A stretch of 64,000 bases of DNA from Bdellovibrionota bacterium (GCA_030828105.1 JAURDE010000002.1:1-64000), one strand, 5' to 3'; counted from the first letter of the stretch, positions 35,226-44,568 are shown. Translations and numbers: made by a program. Notes: generated by a model not told the origin, from the letters alone.

Positions 35226-36149
35226 TTAAATATTTTTTGATTTTGGTTTTAACCAATTCATTTGCAGCTCTGGTGATGGATAGACTTTGTTATAGTCCTT
35301 AAACAAGGCGTTGTTTTTTACGAGATCATCAATCTTCTGAAGCAAATTATAATATTTACTCCAAGTATTAAGATCATTTTTTAATAACAAATCCATTTGT
35401 TGGGTTACTCCAAATTGTTCTTGAAAGTTAAACCCTTTATTAAAAACAACCTCATCGTAGCGCACCAAAAGTTGGTCAATTATTTTTTTATCAAATGATT
35501 TTTTATAGAAATTTGAACCTAAAGTTTTTTTGAGCTTAGGACCTCTAATTTTACTCAAGAAAAAACCTGCCTCAATTCTTTTGAAATCCTCAAATAAAAG
35601 CAAACAAATCTCAGTTTTAGAAAGATCCATTGTTCTCAAAAATGGCAGAGAAAGAACAAAAATCAGGCTTTTCTTCGAAGGTAGTCCTATATGAAATAAC
35701 CGTGGTGAATTTGAAACTAGAATCTTAAATGAGACCTCATAGTATCCCATTTTTTCTAAGAATTTTTTGAAAGCAAGGTCGAGACCATAGTCTGGTTTTT
35801 CAAAATCCCATTGTAATTGATTTGCCCTTTTAACCAGCCATAGCTCGGACATAAAATCCCAAAAGTCTTGCTCATCTGGAATATTATATCTCTTTTTATT
35901 CCAGCTAATTCTTTTACGTCCACTTTCAGTAACTTTTTTTACTTTTTTATCGGCCTCTTCTAAAAGCTGGTCTTCTTCTAAAACTTTTTTAATTTTATCA
36001 AAACGAACAAGTTCAAGTTTTTTTTCTTCAATGGTTTTGCGTTTATCCTTTTTCTGTTTAAACGATGGACTTACAGGGGGTATTTCTTCTGGAGACTGAG
36101 CAGATAGATAAAAAGGTAAAAAAATCGATAATAAAATTAGTATTTTCAT
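35226..36149 (-). CDS. Secreted protein with a possible degenerate M48-like core
   Basis: 307 residues with a signal peptide (FLPFYLSAQ) and a Lys/Glu-rich coiled-coil region (about 30-90). In the second half, SLIFVLSLPFLRTMDLSKTEI followed by CLLLFEDFKRIEAGFF resembles the stretch before and around the HExxH helix of M48 peptidases, with FEDFK in place of HExxH. If the resemblance is real the zinc site is lost. No other family signature is visible. It starts with a 4-bp overlap with the SH3 protein gene and is part of the sppA-to-tolB operon. Confidence 0.75.
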   Translation of the reverse strand: MKILILLSIFLPFYLSAQSPEEIPPVSPSFKQKKDKRKTIEEKKLELVRFDKIKKVLEEDQLLEEADKKVKKVTESGRKRISWNKKRYNIPDEQDFWDFMSELWLVKRANQLQWDFEKPDYGLDLAFKKFLEKMGYYEVSFKILVSNSPRLFHIGLPSKKSLIFVLSLPFLRTMDLSKTEICLLLFEDFKRIEAGFFLSKIRGPKLKKTLGSNFYKKSFDKKIIDQLLVRYDEVVFNKGFNFQEQFGVTQQMDLLLKNDLNTWSKYYNLLQKIDDLVKNNALFKDYNKVYPSPELQMNWLKPKSKNI

Positions 36150-36559
36150 TTTACAGTAGACTTCCCTTGTGAGTATTGATCATATAAACGCCCCCAATAA
36201 TAAAGGTCTGTAATTTCTAATGATAATTCATCAAAAAATTTAGGGAATTTCTTTTGAAAACAATTTGGTTTTTTATCAACAAGAAAATGACTTTGCATGT
36301 AACCATAATAATTCCCTGCTGAAACATAAAAGAATCCACTACCAAAGACAGTGAATTTTTTCCCGGCCTTATTAGTAACCTCATAAACCTTAATAGGGTG
36401 TCCGCAGGAAAGCGTGGTTAAACTCGTTGAAGAACGTGATGCATTTTGATGAATATGCCCAAATATATTTTTTAGATAAGATATTTTCAACAACTTCAAA
36501 TTGGTATTAGCAAGTGCCATAGACTGAATGAATAAAAATAAAATTAAAAATTTTTTCAT
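36146..36559 (-). CDS. Secreted bacterial SH3-like domain protein
   Basis: 137 residues from the ATG at 36559, whose A is the last base of the lapB stop codon (TAATG). A signal peptide follows (FIQSMALAN). The body fits a bacterial SH3 fold: HIHQNASRSSTSLTTLSCGHPIKV then FGSGFFYVSAGNYYGYMQSHFL, matching the usual start strand, G-P-V region and closing GYV..L. These domains often bind peptidoglycan or peptides in the periplasm. Two Cys could pair. Upstream in-frame codons exist but would lie within lapB. Confidence 0.75.
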   Translation of the reverse strand: MKKFLILFLFIQSMALANTNLKLLKISYLKNIFGHIHQNASRSSTSLTTLSCGHPIKVYEVTNKAGKKFTVFGSGFFYVSAGNYYGYMQSHFLVDKKPNCFQKKFPKFFDELSLEITDLYYWGRLYDQYSQGKSTVK

Positions 36560-37788
36560 TAAACTTTCCACCGAAACTGAATTGTTTCCCATTCGTGACA
36601 CTGGGGACAGCGCCAAAATATATTATCGGAATTAAAACCGCATTCATTACAATAATGTCTTGTAAGGGACTGGTGTAAATTCTCAAGAAGACTTTGAGTT
36701 TCATTAACGGCCGCTTTAGTATCTCCTAAATCAATAAGAAGCTTAATGTACTCTATTTTTAAAATTTCAGATGATGAATGATGTCCTTCCATCCATCTTT
36801 TTAATATCCCAAAAGCATCCTGAGGCTTTTTAAGATCCTTTAGAAGTCTTACTTTACTCAATATGACTGCTGGAGAATTTAAAAAATCGTCACCTTCTAT
36901 TTTTAAAAAGTAATCCCTAAGGTGGCTCAACCTTTGTTTATATTCATCTACGATCTTTTGCTCTGCCTTAAATTTTTCATCAAGACTCACAAATATAAAG
37001 GCGGCATACATGGGGTGTTCTCGAAGAAGCTCAAGGAATAAAGATTTTGCTTCCTCTAAACTCCCTTTTATAATAAATAGCTTCAATCTCAATATTTTAG
37101 CAGAAACCGAGGGCGCAAATCTAAAAGCTTCCTCCAATTCTTCTGTTGCCTTTTTGAAGTTACCAGTTTCAAAAAATGCTTTTGCCTTTTGAACAAGAAT
37201 ATGACTAATAGTCTCTGCTTGATTTTTCTTTCCAACTTTTGAGAGCATCATTCTATATTTATGAGCACTTTCCCAGTCTTCTATATCTTCATAAATCCTA
37301 CAGAGGGCCAGAATAACTTCTTCTTGATCACGGTTTATTTTTAGAACATCTTGATAAGTTTCTATGGCCTTATCAATAAACCCACCCTTATCAAAGTCAA
37401 GGGCCAGCTCTCTTAAGGCCCTTACTCTTGTTGTTTCATTAATATTTTCTCTGGCAATTAAGGATCGATGTATACTAATGGCCTTTTCAATTTCTCCATT
37501 ACTTCTAAAAAGCCCTCCAAGAGCAAAATAGGTATCTATTGTTTCTCTATTTAGATCTACGGCATTTAAAAATTCTTTTATGGCCAAATCTTTGTTACCG
37601 GAAATTAAGTACTGAGTGGCATTCAAAAATATTTTGGATTGAGTTTCAAAGATAGAGCTTCGATACCTTTTAGAAAGTCTTACACCTGTCCCTTTTTCAA
37701 TAAGGTAATGGTACAGAAGTATTAGAGTAGTAAATACTGCAACAAAAGATAAAAGATTAGATTGAATCCAAGGCCAAATAACATCCAC
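36559..37788 (-). CDS. lapB: LapB (YciM)-like TPR protein with C-terminal metal-binding domain
   Basis: 409 residues, close to LapB length. One N-terminal membrane helix (LLSFVAVFTTLILLYHYL) is followed by tandem TPR units (about 50-350). The C-terminus is rubredoxin-like: HYCNECGFNSDNIFWRCPQCHEWETI, with cysteines in CxxC pairs (YCNECGF and WRCPQC). In E. coli LapB anchors to the inner membrane and directs FtsH to LpxC, balancing lipopolysaccharide synthesis. GTG start with GGAGAGA directly after the sppA stop. Co-transcribed with sppA and the tol genes. Confidence 0.88.
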   Translation of the reverse strand: MDVIWPWIQSNLLSFVAVFTTLILLYHYLIEKGTGVRLSKRYRSSIFETQSKIFLNATQYLISGNKDLAIKEFLNAVDLNRETIDTYFALGGLFRSNGEIEKAISIHRSLIARENINETTRVRALRELALDFDKGGFIDKAIETYQDVLKINRDQEEVILALCRIYEDIEDWESAHKYRMMLSKVGKKNQAETISHILVQKAKAFFETGNFKKATEELEEAFRFAPSVSAKILRLKLFIIKGSLEEAKSLFLELLREHPMYAAFIFVSLDEKFKAEQKIVDEYKQRLSHLRDYFLKIEGDDFLNSPAVILSKVRLLKDLKKPQDAFGILKRWMEGHHSSSEILKIEYIKLLIDLGDTKAAVNETQSLLENLHQSLTRHYCNECGFNSDNIFWRCPQCHEWETIQFRWKV

Positions 37789-37803
37789 TAAAATATCTCT
37801 CCA

Positions 37804-38730
37804 CTAGTTTTCCATCAAGTACATTGGCTTAGTACCGATGGAAAATAAACCCTTGAGTTGGGAATAAACAGAATCAAATTCTTCAAATATATCTACAAAC
37901 GAAAACTTTTTTTTCTTTTTTACAAAAACTAGTTTGGGTTCACCTTCTAGTTTTAGTTCTTCATGAATTTTCCTGCCGGCTTCCCAAAGTCCTCCTAGTT
38001 CATCAACGAGTCCTTTTTCGTAGGCATATTGACCTGAGAAAATCTGTCCTTGTGACAGCTCCTCAAAGTTTCCTTTGATTCTATCTTTTCTTGTCTTGAG
38101 AATATCTTCTCTAAATTGACTATGAACTCCTGCGAGCATTTTATTCATGAGTTCTCTTTCTTCAGGAGTAAAGTTACGATTCGGCGTACCTGTATCTTTA
38201 AACTTTCCTGCCTTGACAGTCATAGGTTTAATTTTTGCCCATTTATATAGCTTAGAGAGGTCAACAAACTGCATAATGACACCTATGGAGCCTGTTAATG
38301 ATCCAGGGTTTGAAAAAATTTTACGAGCAGCTGCTCCAATATAATAACCACCACTGGTCGCTATTGAGGCAAAACTAGCATAGACTGGTTTTCCTTTTTC
38401 CTTATCTTCATCAATATATCTTATTTCCTGGTATATTTCTTGACTTGGCCCTACTGCACCACCTGGAGAATCCACTCTCACAATTATTGCTTTAACGTCG
38501 GTATCTTTTTTTGCCATTTGGAGTTTTTCAATTGTGTCTTTGGAATCCATAATGACCCCATCAATTTCAACTACAGCTATTTTGGCCTTTCCATTTCCAT
38601 TTTCTAAACCAATACTATGATCACCTTTGAAAATATTCAAAGTATAAAAAGAGAAGATCATTAGAATGATGAAAAAAATCACCACTAGAATGAGGATACT
38701 TAATAATGCTTTGCTTCTGTTTTCAGACAC
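37804..38730 (-). CDS. sppA: Signal peptide peptidase SppA (short, 36K type)
   Basis: 308 residues with an N-terminal membrane helix (about 8-30). The catalytic Ser is in ATSGGYYIGAAA and the Lys in VKAGKFKD; VDSPGGAV and LTGSIGVI are conserved family elements. The length fits the single-domain form that assembles as an octamer. It breaks down signal peptides left in the membrane. Start is GTG with GGGGGCAGG upstream. It appears to head the operon that runs through lapB to tolB. Confidence 0.93.
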   Translation of the reverse strand: MSENRSKALLSILILVVIFFIILMIFSFYTLNIFKGDHSIGLENGNGKAKIAVVEIDGVIMDSKDTIEKLQMAKKDTDVKAIIVRVDSPGGAVGPSQEIYQEIRYIDEDKEKGKPVYASFASIATSGGYYIGAAARKIFSNPGSLTGSIGVIMQFVDLSKLYKWAKIKPMTVKAGKFKDTGTPNRNFTPEERELMNKMLAGVHSQFREDILKTRKDRIKGNFEELSQGQIFSGQYAYEKGLVDELGGLWEAGRKIHEELKLEGEPKLVFVKKKKKFSFVDIFEEFDSVYSQLKGLFSIGTKPMYLMEN

Positions 38731-38865
38731 CCTGCCCCCGTTTTCCCTAAACTAATATTATTTTCTCATAAAGTTAACCTCTTCGTAAAAACCTTATTAA
38801 TAAAGGATGACTCTTTATATCAATTTTCTACATGGTTTACCGACAAGTATTTATAGGAGGAACCT

Positions 38866-39123
38866 ATGAATATTTTAACGACTATATTTTCATTTATCAT
38901 TTTAACTTCTTCAGCATTAGCAAAAGATGACTACAAAACTCCTAACCTTCCTCAAAAGTGGGTTAAAACTGCTGAAAAAATTATCAAAAGTCGAGATAGG
39001 GCCCCCGCCTCGATAAGTATGGATTCAGAAAAAACACTTTTAACCCTTGATGAAATAGCCGGGAAAAATAAGAAAAAAGCTCTTCCTAAAGCAAGAGCGT
39101 GGAAAATTGACTTAATCCGTTAG
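38866..39123 (+). CDS. Small secreted protein, unknown
   Basis: 85 residues: a signal peptide (ILTSSALAK) and a mature part of about 65 residues with a Lys-rich C-terminus. A very strong RBS (AGGAGG) lies 5 nt before the ATG, so expression is probably real. It is followed 17 bp later by another small secreted protein gene. No family recognised. Confidence 0.65.
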   Translation: MNILTTIFSFIILTSSALAKDDYKTPNLPQKWVKTAEKIIKSRDRAPASISMDSEKTLLTLDEIAGKNKKKALPKARAWKIDLIR

Positions 39124-39140
39124 AAAGTAAGGAAGAAAAG

Positions 39141-39578
39141 GTGAATTCTATTATAATATTAATTGCGATGACTTTGACCTCTAACTTATATGCTAAAAAT
39201 ATTAGTTTTTTTAGTAAATGTAAGGTGAGATTAACTCACACCATAGCAGAAACGAAAGAGTTGGCCGAGGCCGAATATCAACCCAAGTGTATAGATAAGA
39301 GTATGGGGATATTCTCTAAAAAAAGATTGAAGTTCTGTGAAGGTGATACTGTTTCTTATTTGGGAGGAAAAAATAAGGCCACCTTCTTTGATGATGACTA
39401 TGTATATGGACCTGCGGTTCAAAGTGCATCCAGAAGATTTAGAGTTTCTATAAATAAAATAGAGAAGGTCGATTATAGTCCTGACTGTGATAAAAGACAG
39501 GAAATACTCCAAAAAGATGCATTTTTTATTCTATGTCAAAAAGGTCATCTCAAAAAAGATCCTCGTTGTCGGTATTAA
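39141..39578 (+). CDS. Small secreted protein with paired cysteines, unknown
   Basis: 145 residues from a GTG. A signal peptide (TSNLYAK) precedes a mature domain with six or seven Cys (CKVRL, CIDKS, KFCEGD, PDCDK, ILCQKG, PRCRY), which suggests disulphides in the periplasm or outside. The segment KFCEGDTVSYLGGKNKATFF is followed by FRVSINKIEKVDYSP. I know no family for it. Its end shares a TTAA double stop with the convergent rlmN gene. Confidence 0.65.
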   Translation: MNSIIILIAMTLTSNLYAKNISFFSKCKVRLTHTIAETKELAEAEYQPKCIDKSMGIFSKKRLKFCEGDTVSYLGGKNKATFFDDDYVYGPAVQSASRRFRVSINKIEKVDYSPDCDKRQEILQKDAFFILCQKGHLKKDPRCRY

Positions 39579-40633
39579 GACCAGAGATTGGGTTTTTCAA
39601 CTTCACTTTTGAGCTGACCACAAGCTGCTAATATATCAGGTCCTTTGGTTACCCTAACAGTAGTCACTATTCCTCGTTTGAGTAATTCGTTTTTAAACCA
39701 TCTAATTTTTTCATCAGATGGACGTTTGAATTTAGATTGGGGGTATTCATTAAATGGTATTATATTAATCTTAGACTCTTTTTTAACCAGTAGATTAACA
39801 AGTCCCTCAACATCTTCCATTCTATCATTTAAACCTTCAATCAAAATATATTCATATGTAATAAACCTATGGGCCTTAAGAGGAATACTTTTGATGGCCT
39901 TAAAGAGCCTTTTTAAATCATAGATTTGATTAATTGGCATTAACTCTGATCTTATATCATCATGGGCCGCATGGAGAGAAATAGCTACATTAACAGGTGG
40001 GAACTCTTCAAATTTTTCTATTTGAGGAACAAGACCGGAAGTTGAAAGGGTAATTTTTCTTTGTCCTAAGGCCAGAGCACGAGGCTCCATAAAAAGATAG
40101 GCACTCTTTTTAACATTAGTGAAATTATGTAGTGGTTCACCTTGTCCCATATAAACTATATTAGAAATATTTTTAAAACTATCATCCTGGTCGAGCATAA
40201 ATCGACTCACGGCCAAAAACTGCCCTATTATTTCTTCTGTTTTTAAGTTTCTTTTTAGGCCCATAGTTCCTGTGTGACAAAAAGTACATCCTATTGCACA
40301 GCCTACTTGGGAAGATATACAAAGGGTCAATCGTTCTTTGGCGGGTATGAGAACTGTTTCTACTGAGTTATTGTCATTAAATTGAATTAAGAACTTTCTT
40401 GTTCCATCAAAAGAGCAGGCATTCCAAATAATTTTAGGAACGCTAAGGTCAATATGTTGATTTAGGTGTTCCTTTAATTTTTTGGAAATATTGCTCCATA
40501 AAGCAGGATCAAAACAAAACTTTTTATAAACCCACTGAAATATTTGATCGGCATTAAATTTAGAAAACCCATTATCAACGAGATAACTTTCTAATTCTTT
40601 AAGATTAAAGGAATATAGGGACTTTTTGTTCAT
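39575..40633 (-). CDS. rlmN: Dual-specificity rRNA/tRNA methyltransferase RlmN
   Basis: 352 residues. The radical-SAM cluster motif is GCAIGCTFCHTG (CxxxCxxC). Other signatures are FNADQIFQWVYKK near the start, NIVYMGQGEPLHNF, ITLSTSGLVP, VAISLHAA and NIIPFNEYP. ACGQL near the C-terminus carries the second catalytic Cys. It methylates A2503 in 23S rRNA and A37 in some tRNAs. It stands alone, with no co-directional neighbour within 1.9 kb downstream. Confidence 0.96.
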   Translation of the reverse strand: MNKKSLYSFNLKELESYLVDNGFSKFNADQIFQWVYKKFCFDPALWSNISKKLKEHLNQHIDLSVPKIIWNACSFDGTRKFLIQFNDNNSVETVLIPAKERLTLCISSQVGCAIGCTFCHTGTMGLKRNLKTEEIIGQFLAVSRFMLDQDDSFKNISNIVYMGQGEPLHNFTNVKKSAYLFMEPRALALGQRKITLSTSGLVPQIEKFEEFPPVNVAISLHAAHDDIRSELMPINQIYDLKRLFKAIKSIPLKAHRFITYEYILIEGLNDRMEDVEGLVNLLVKKESKINIIPFNEYPQSKFKRPSDEKIRWFKNELLKRGIVTTVRVTKGPDILAACGQLKSEVEKPNLWS

Positions 40634-40750
40634 TCCAGTCTTCTACACTTTTGAGATATTTAAATCAATTACAGAACAAATTTTACTTGTTTTGGCCCAA
40701 AATAAGGGCAATTGAGCTATTTAGAGTCGGCAAAAAGAGTCGATAACCTA

Positions 40751-40781
40751 TTGATATTAAATGAATTAATGCTGCTATAGT
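40751..40781 (+). promoter_or_regulatory. Candidate promoter for the small basic protein gene
   Basis: TTGATA (40751-40756) and TATAGT (40776-40781), spacer 19 nt, with TGC just before the -10 as an extended element. The start codon lies 50 nt downstream. Confidence 0.4.
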
Positions 40782-40830
40782 GCCATTATGAAAATATAGA
40801 GTTACAGATTACGTACAAGGAGTTTTTTAA

Positions 40831-41127
40831 TTGAACGCTAAAGTGATGATTTTCTCAATGGCCCTTTTTCTTAGCTTTTTTCAGGTTGCTATGGCCAACG
40901 ATATTAAGCGTAATAGAGAGTTAATCTCTCAAGAGAAAAAACGAAGCTTTCAAAGAACACACAACCAAAGAGAGTTAAAAAGGGGTATTAAGCGAGTAAT
41001 GAAAAAACGCTTAAATAATAGGTTTCTTGCCCTAAAAAAAAGAAAAGAGGTAGAAAAGTCAAAACAGCTCAACTTAAAAGAGTCTAATTCATTTTTTTAT
41101 CTAGATGAGAAGAGCAAAGAAAACTAA
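40831..41127 (+). CDS. Small secreted, very basic protein
   Basis: 98 residues. A signal peptide (SFFQVAMAN) is followed by a mature part rich in Lys and Arg (RELKRGIKRVMKKRLNNRF). TTG at 40831 is the likely start because AAGGAG lies 7-8 nt upstream; an ATG five codons later is possible. The charge suggests binding to envelope polymers or nucleic acid outside the cytoplasm. No family recognised. It shares a CTAA double stop with the convergent gene. Confidence 0.6.
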   Translation: MNAKVMIFSMALFLSFFQVAMANDIKRNRELISQEKKRSFQRTHNQRELKRGIKRVMKKRLNNRFLALKKRKEVEKSKQLNLKESNSFFYLDEKSKEN

Positions 41128-41549
41128 TCGAAAAACTTTTGTAGAAAAGATGGTTTATTTTTTATCTTTTGATTAATTATCACTTCATTTGAGTTGATAA
41201 ATAACTCTTCAAGGTCTTTTATGTTATCCGACTTTTGGATATTTGAATTAAAATCACTTGTTGAAAAAAGAAAAACTTTACTTCCCTTTAGTTTCTGAAG
41301 GAGCTCTTGGCAAAAACGATTTAACTGACTTTTATCCTGGAAAGGGCCTATCAGCTCTTCGGATCCAAGAGCAGCTGAATCATAAAGCATTTCGTGATAC
41401 AACTCAATAAGTTGCTCTTTATCAACACGCTCTTTTCTAGAAAAGCACTCTTGAATAAAATAATTATTAGCATGATGTTCTTGATTTCCTTTATCTAAAA
41501 TTGAAGGATTTAGATAATTATAGAGGACAAAATATTCTTTACCTTTCAT
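41124..41549 (-). CDS. Hypothetical protein paired with the GH42-like gene
   Basis: 141 residues with no signal peptide and no motif I can assign. Its start overlaps the stop of the 608-residue GH42-like gene by 4 bp (ATGA), so the two are translationally coupled and probably work together. Composition is rich in Leu, Gln, Glu and Lys and suggests a helical cytoplasmic protein. Confidence 0.6.
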   Translation of the reverse strand: MKGKEYFVLYNYLNPSILDKGNQEHHANNYFIQECFSRKERVDKEQLIELYHEMLYDSAALGSEELIGPFQDKSQLNRFCQELLQKLKGSKVFLFSTSDFNSNIQKSDNIKDLEELFINSNEVIINQKIKNKPSFLQKFFD

Positions 41550-43372
41550 TCAAATAACCCCAAATCTATGATCACCTGACTCTTAGGCAAAAGATCAATA
41601 TTAATTTCCGACGGGCCGGTCTGTACATGAGAGTTATTCTCTCCATTTACTTTAATTATCGCAAACTTACTTTCCAAAAGAACTTTACACTTTTGTTTAT
41701 AACTTGAAGGATTATAAATATTTAGCCTTCTAATTTCCTCGTAATTCAATTCATTTGTCGTTGCTGCTCTTTTTCTCCAAAAAAACTCGACCTTTGGATC
41801 TCTTATAACTTGTGCATGATTTTTTTCAAACATCGATATGAGCTTTTTCCAAAACTCCACTTTATTGCTTTGCGATAACTCTTGTATAAGATCTCCTTCA
41901 TAACAAAGAAGACCACCCATCCCTAAAACGGAGTAATTAATGTCCGTTAGCGCTCTAACTTTTTGGGTGTGAATAGAGTTCTCCAAAAGAAAACTTTCAA
42001 GTTTTTTAGACAAATCAGGGTCAAGCCCACTGCGGTCAACAATAATTTTACCACCCATTAAAAAGGTTTTAATCAACTGGTTAAACTTTTTTAAATCTAA
42101 ATTTCGGGCCTGAATAAATTTTATAACTGGATTTTCTTCTTCCTCGTCATGATATTTAAAATTTTCCGTCTCTTTAATTTTATAAACTCGCGGAAATTGA
42201 ATATCTAAATATTCGTATAGGCCCTGTTTATCCCAGCAATTTCCTTCATTGCTTAAATTTCTAAAAACCTCAAAAAAGTGCATATCTTTGAATAAGGATA
42301 AATGTTCATCAACATAAAGGTCTCTACCTAAAGCAATAGGTAGATAAGTCTCTTCAACAATGTCTTTATACTGCCTACAAAGAACTCCCTTTTTTATCTC
42401 CTCATTCACAAGTAGTGTGGAAGGAATCACATCTAAAGATAATGAGTCAAAAAGAGATCTTGAATAATTAGTAATTTCTTCTTGAGCGGAAAACTTATTA
42501 AAAAAGTCCTCAGGTCCGCCACCAACAAAGCTAAATGTAAGTGCCCCATCCCAGTTTTTTGATAAGTTTCGAGAAGCTTCATCTATATAAAAACTTTGTA
42601 TGGTCTGGGTAAAATTTCTTCTTAATTCTTTTTCCTTAAAAAGAGGAGATAAAAAATTATATTCTTCAATATTCTTTGTTTCCTGTATTTGCTTCTCACC
42701 CTCTAAGTACTTTGAGAAAGCATTCAAAAAAATATCGGAATGGTCTTCAATATAAGAGATCATTTTCTTTTCTTTTAAATAACCACTTCTCATCCCCAGT
42801 ATTTGATTATTTAATTTTTTAGATCGAAAGTATTGCCCTAGGAAATGAACAAAGCGCGAATACCCTTTAAATATTCGAGGATCAAAAAAAGAGAAAATTT
42901 TATTAATATTACCATCAGCATCAATTACGAATTTATTCTGACCGTTTAAATCTTTAGCAAAGTTTCTGGCTAAAAAATGTGGCACACCGCAATTTGTTAA
43001 AAAAGGAGCTGGTCCAACAGGTAAAAGAAAAATTATTTCTTTGCCTATCTCTTTTGCACGACTAACAAGTAGCTCCAAATCTGTTTCAGGTTTTTTTTCT
43101 GAGAAATCAAAATCTTCACCATTTTCAGTATGAAAGGCCCAATTTATAGGAACAAGAACTCTAGGCCCAGGGCAAACCTCTTCCATTTTGGTTTTCCACA
43201 ATGATGCAGAAGTCTTCCAATAGAGAAACCAGTAGTCGTCTTTGTAAAAATTTTCGTTTTGCACTAAATTATTTGAAATCAATTTCACCTCTTTGCCAAT
43301 CCGTGGCAGTTTAATTTTATCCTTGTGGTAAAACCCTTGTAAAGCTCCAATGGTAGAATCAAGTCTTGTCAA
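41546..43372 (-). CDS. Large protein resembling GH42-type beta-galactosidases
   Basis: 608 residues, no signal peptide. ELLVSRAKEIGKEIIFLLPVGP followed by GVPHFLARN, marked by LLPVGPAPF, is like the barrel strand of GH42/GH35 enzymes. Further on, FLMGGKIIVDRSG and GLLCYEGDL resemble the GH42 trimerization domain, and the last 80 residues look like a small beta domain. I could not place the two catalytic Glu with certainty, so activity is open. The start appears to be TTG at 43372; the next Met is near residue 63. Downstream partner gene overlaps by 4 bp. An alternative is a non-catalytic relative. Confidence 0.55.
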   Translation of the reverse strand: MTRLDSTIGALQGFYHKDKIKLPRIGKEVKLISNNLVQNENFYKDDYWFLYWKTSASLWKTKMEEVCPGPRVLVPINWAFHTENGEDFDFSEKKPETDLELLVSRAKEIGKEIIFLLPVGPAPFLTNCGVPHFLARNFAKDLNGQNKFVIDADGNINKIFSFFDPRIFKGYSRFVHFLGQYFRSKKLNNQILGMRSGYLKEKKMISYIEDHSDIFLNAFSKYLEGEKQIQETKNIEEYNFLSPLFKEKELRRNFTQTIQSFYIDEASRNLSKNWDGALTFSFVGGGPEDFFNKFSAQEEITNYSRSLFDSLSLDVIPSTLLVNEEIKKGVLCRQYKDIVEETYLPIALGRDLYVDEHLSLFKDMHFFEVFRNLSNEGNCWDKQGLYEYLDIQFPRVYKIKETENFKYHDEEEENPVIKFIQARNLDLKKFNQLIKTFLMGGKIIVDRSGLDPDLSKKLESFLLENSIHTQKVRALTDINYSVLGMGGLLCYEGDLIQELSQSNKVEFWKKLISMFEKNHAQVIRDPKVEFFWRKRAATTNELNYEEIRRLNIYNPSSYKQKCKVLLESKFAIIKVNGENNSHVQTGPSEINIDLLPKSQVIIDLGLFE

Positions 43373-43425
43373 TTTTAGGCCATATTTGATATGCGTAGTG
43401 TCCTCAGCTTAAACAAGGAAATATT

Positions 43426-44568
43426 ATGTGGTTTTTCAGTGATGAAGAAAAAGATTTTGTTGAACTTTGCCGCAATTTTGCACAAAAAGAAATTGCACCT
43501 TATGCTGAAAAACATGACAACGATGAAACCTTTAACCTAGAGGCCTTTAAAAAAATGGGCGAGCTTGGGGTCCTAGGTATTACGGCCAATCCAGAATATG
43601 GTGGAGCCGGATTAGGTTGCACCGCAGCTACCATTGCAATGGAAGAATTTGGTAAGGCCTGTGCCTCTACAACCCTTTCTTATCTTGCCCACTCCATTCT
43701 GTGTGTAAATAATATTCAAAATAACGCAAGCAAAGAACAAAAAGAAAAATATCTCCCAAAACTTATAACAGGTGAACATATTGGCTGTATGGGTATGAGT
43801 GAGCCTGAGTTTGGTTCAGATGCTATTGGCATTCAAACCAAGGCACAACTCAATGGTGACCACTATCTTATAAATGGCACAAAGATGTGGATTACCAATG
43901 CTCAGTACTCGGATATAGCCTACGTTTACACCCGCACCGGTCAAAATAAAAAAGATCTTACAACCTTTATCCTTGAAAAGGACAAAGGGCATTTCACTGC
44001 TGGAAAACCTATACATAAAATGGGTATGAGGGCGTCCCCTACTGGAGAGCTTGTTTTTGATAATGCTAAGGTCCCTCTGGAGAATCGTGTAGGTGAAGAA
44101 GGCGAATCTACATATCATATGATGCAAAACTTAGAGATTGAGAGAATAACTATCTCTGGAATAAGTCTAGGGATTGCTCAAGCTTGCCTAGAACAGTGTA
44201 TCAAATATGCTGGAGAGCGAAAACAATTTGGTAAAACCATAGGTAACTACCAACTCATTCAAAAAATGATTGCAGAAATGGCCGCGGAAACAGAAATGAT
44301 GAGAAACTTTCTTTATAACATAGCTCATCAATATGACCGTGGAGAAAAAGGCCCTTTAAAGGCCGCCATGGTTAAACTGGCCATTCCAAAAATTGCAACA
44401 AAAATAGCACTCGATGCCATTCAACTTCATGGTGGTTATGGTTATAGTAGGGAGTTCCCTGTTGAGCGTTTCATGAGAGATAATAAGCTCAATGAAATTG
44501 GAGCAGGTACTAACGAAGTAATGATCATGATCATTGCCAAAACATTATTAAAAGAAAGCTTGAAGTAA
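43426..44568 (+). CDS. Acyl-CoA dehydrogenase (first of two)
   Basis: 380 residues, full length. The FAD-binding signature GCMGMSEPEFGSDA and the WITNAQYSD segment are present. QLHGGYGYSREFPVERFMRD and EIGAGTNEVM are C-terminal signatures; the E in the latter region is near the usual catalytic base position for short and branched-chain enzymes. It introduces the alpha-beta double bond into acyl-CoA and passes electrons to ETF. A second paralogue follows after 1 bp. With thiolase and hydroxyacyl-CoA dehydrogenase genes further on it supports fatty-acid or branched-chain oxidation. Confidence 0.94.
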   Translation: MWFFSDEEKDFVELCRNFAQKEIAPYAEKHDNDETFNLEAFKKMGELGVLGITANPEYGGAGLGCTAATIAMEEFGKACASTTLSYLAHSILCVNNIQNNASKEQKEKYLPKLITGEHIGCMGMSEPEFGSDAIGIQTKAQLNGDHYLINGTKMWITNAQYSDIAYVYTRTGQNKKDLTTFILEKDKGHFTAGKPIHKMGMRASPTGELVFDNAKVPLENRVGEEGESTYHMMQNLEIERITISGISLGIAQACLEQCIKYAGERKQFGKTIGNYQLIQKMIAEMAAETEMMRNFLYNIAHQYDRGEKGPLKAAMVKLAIPKIATKIALDAIQLHGGYGYSREFPVERFMRDNKLNEIGAGTNEVMIMIIAKTLLKESLK

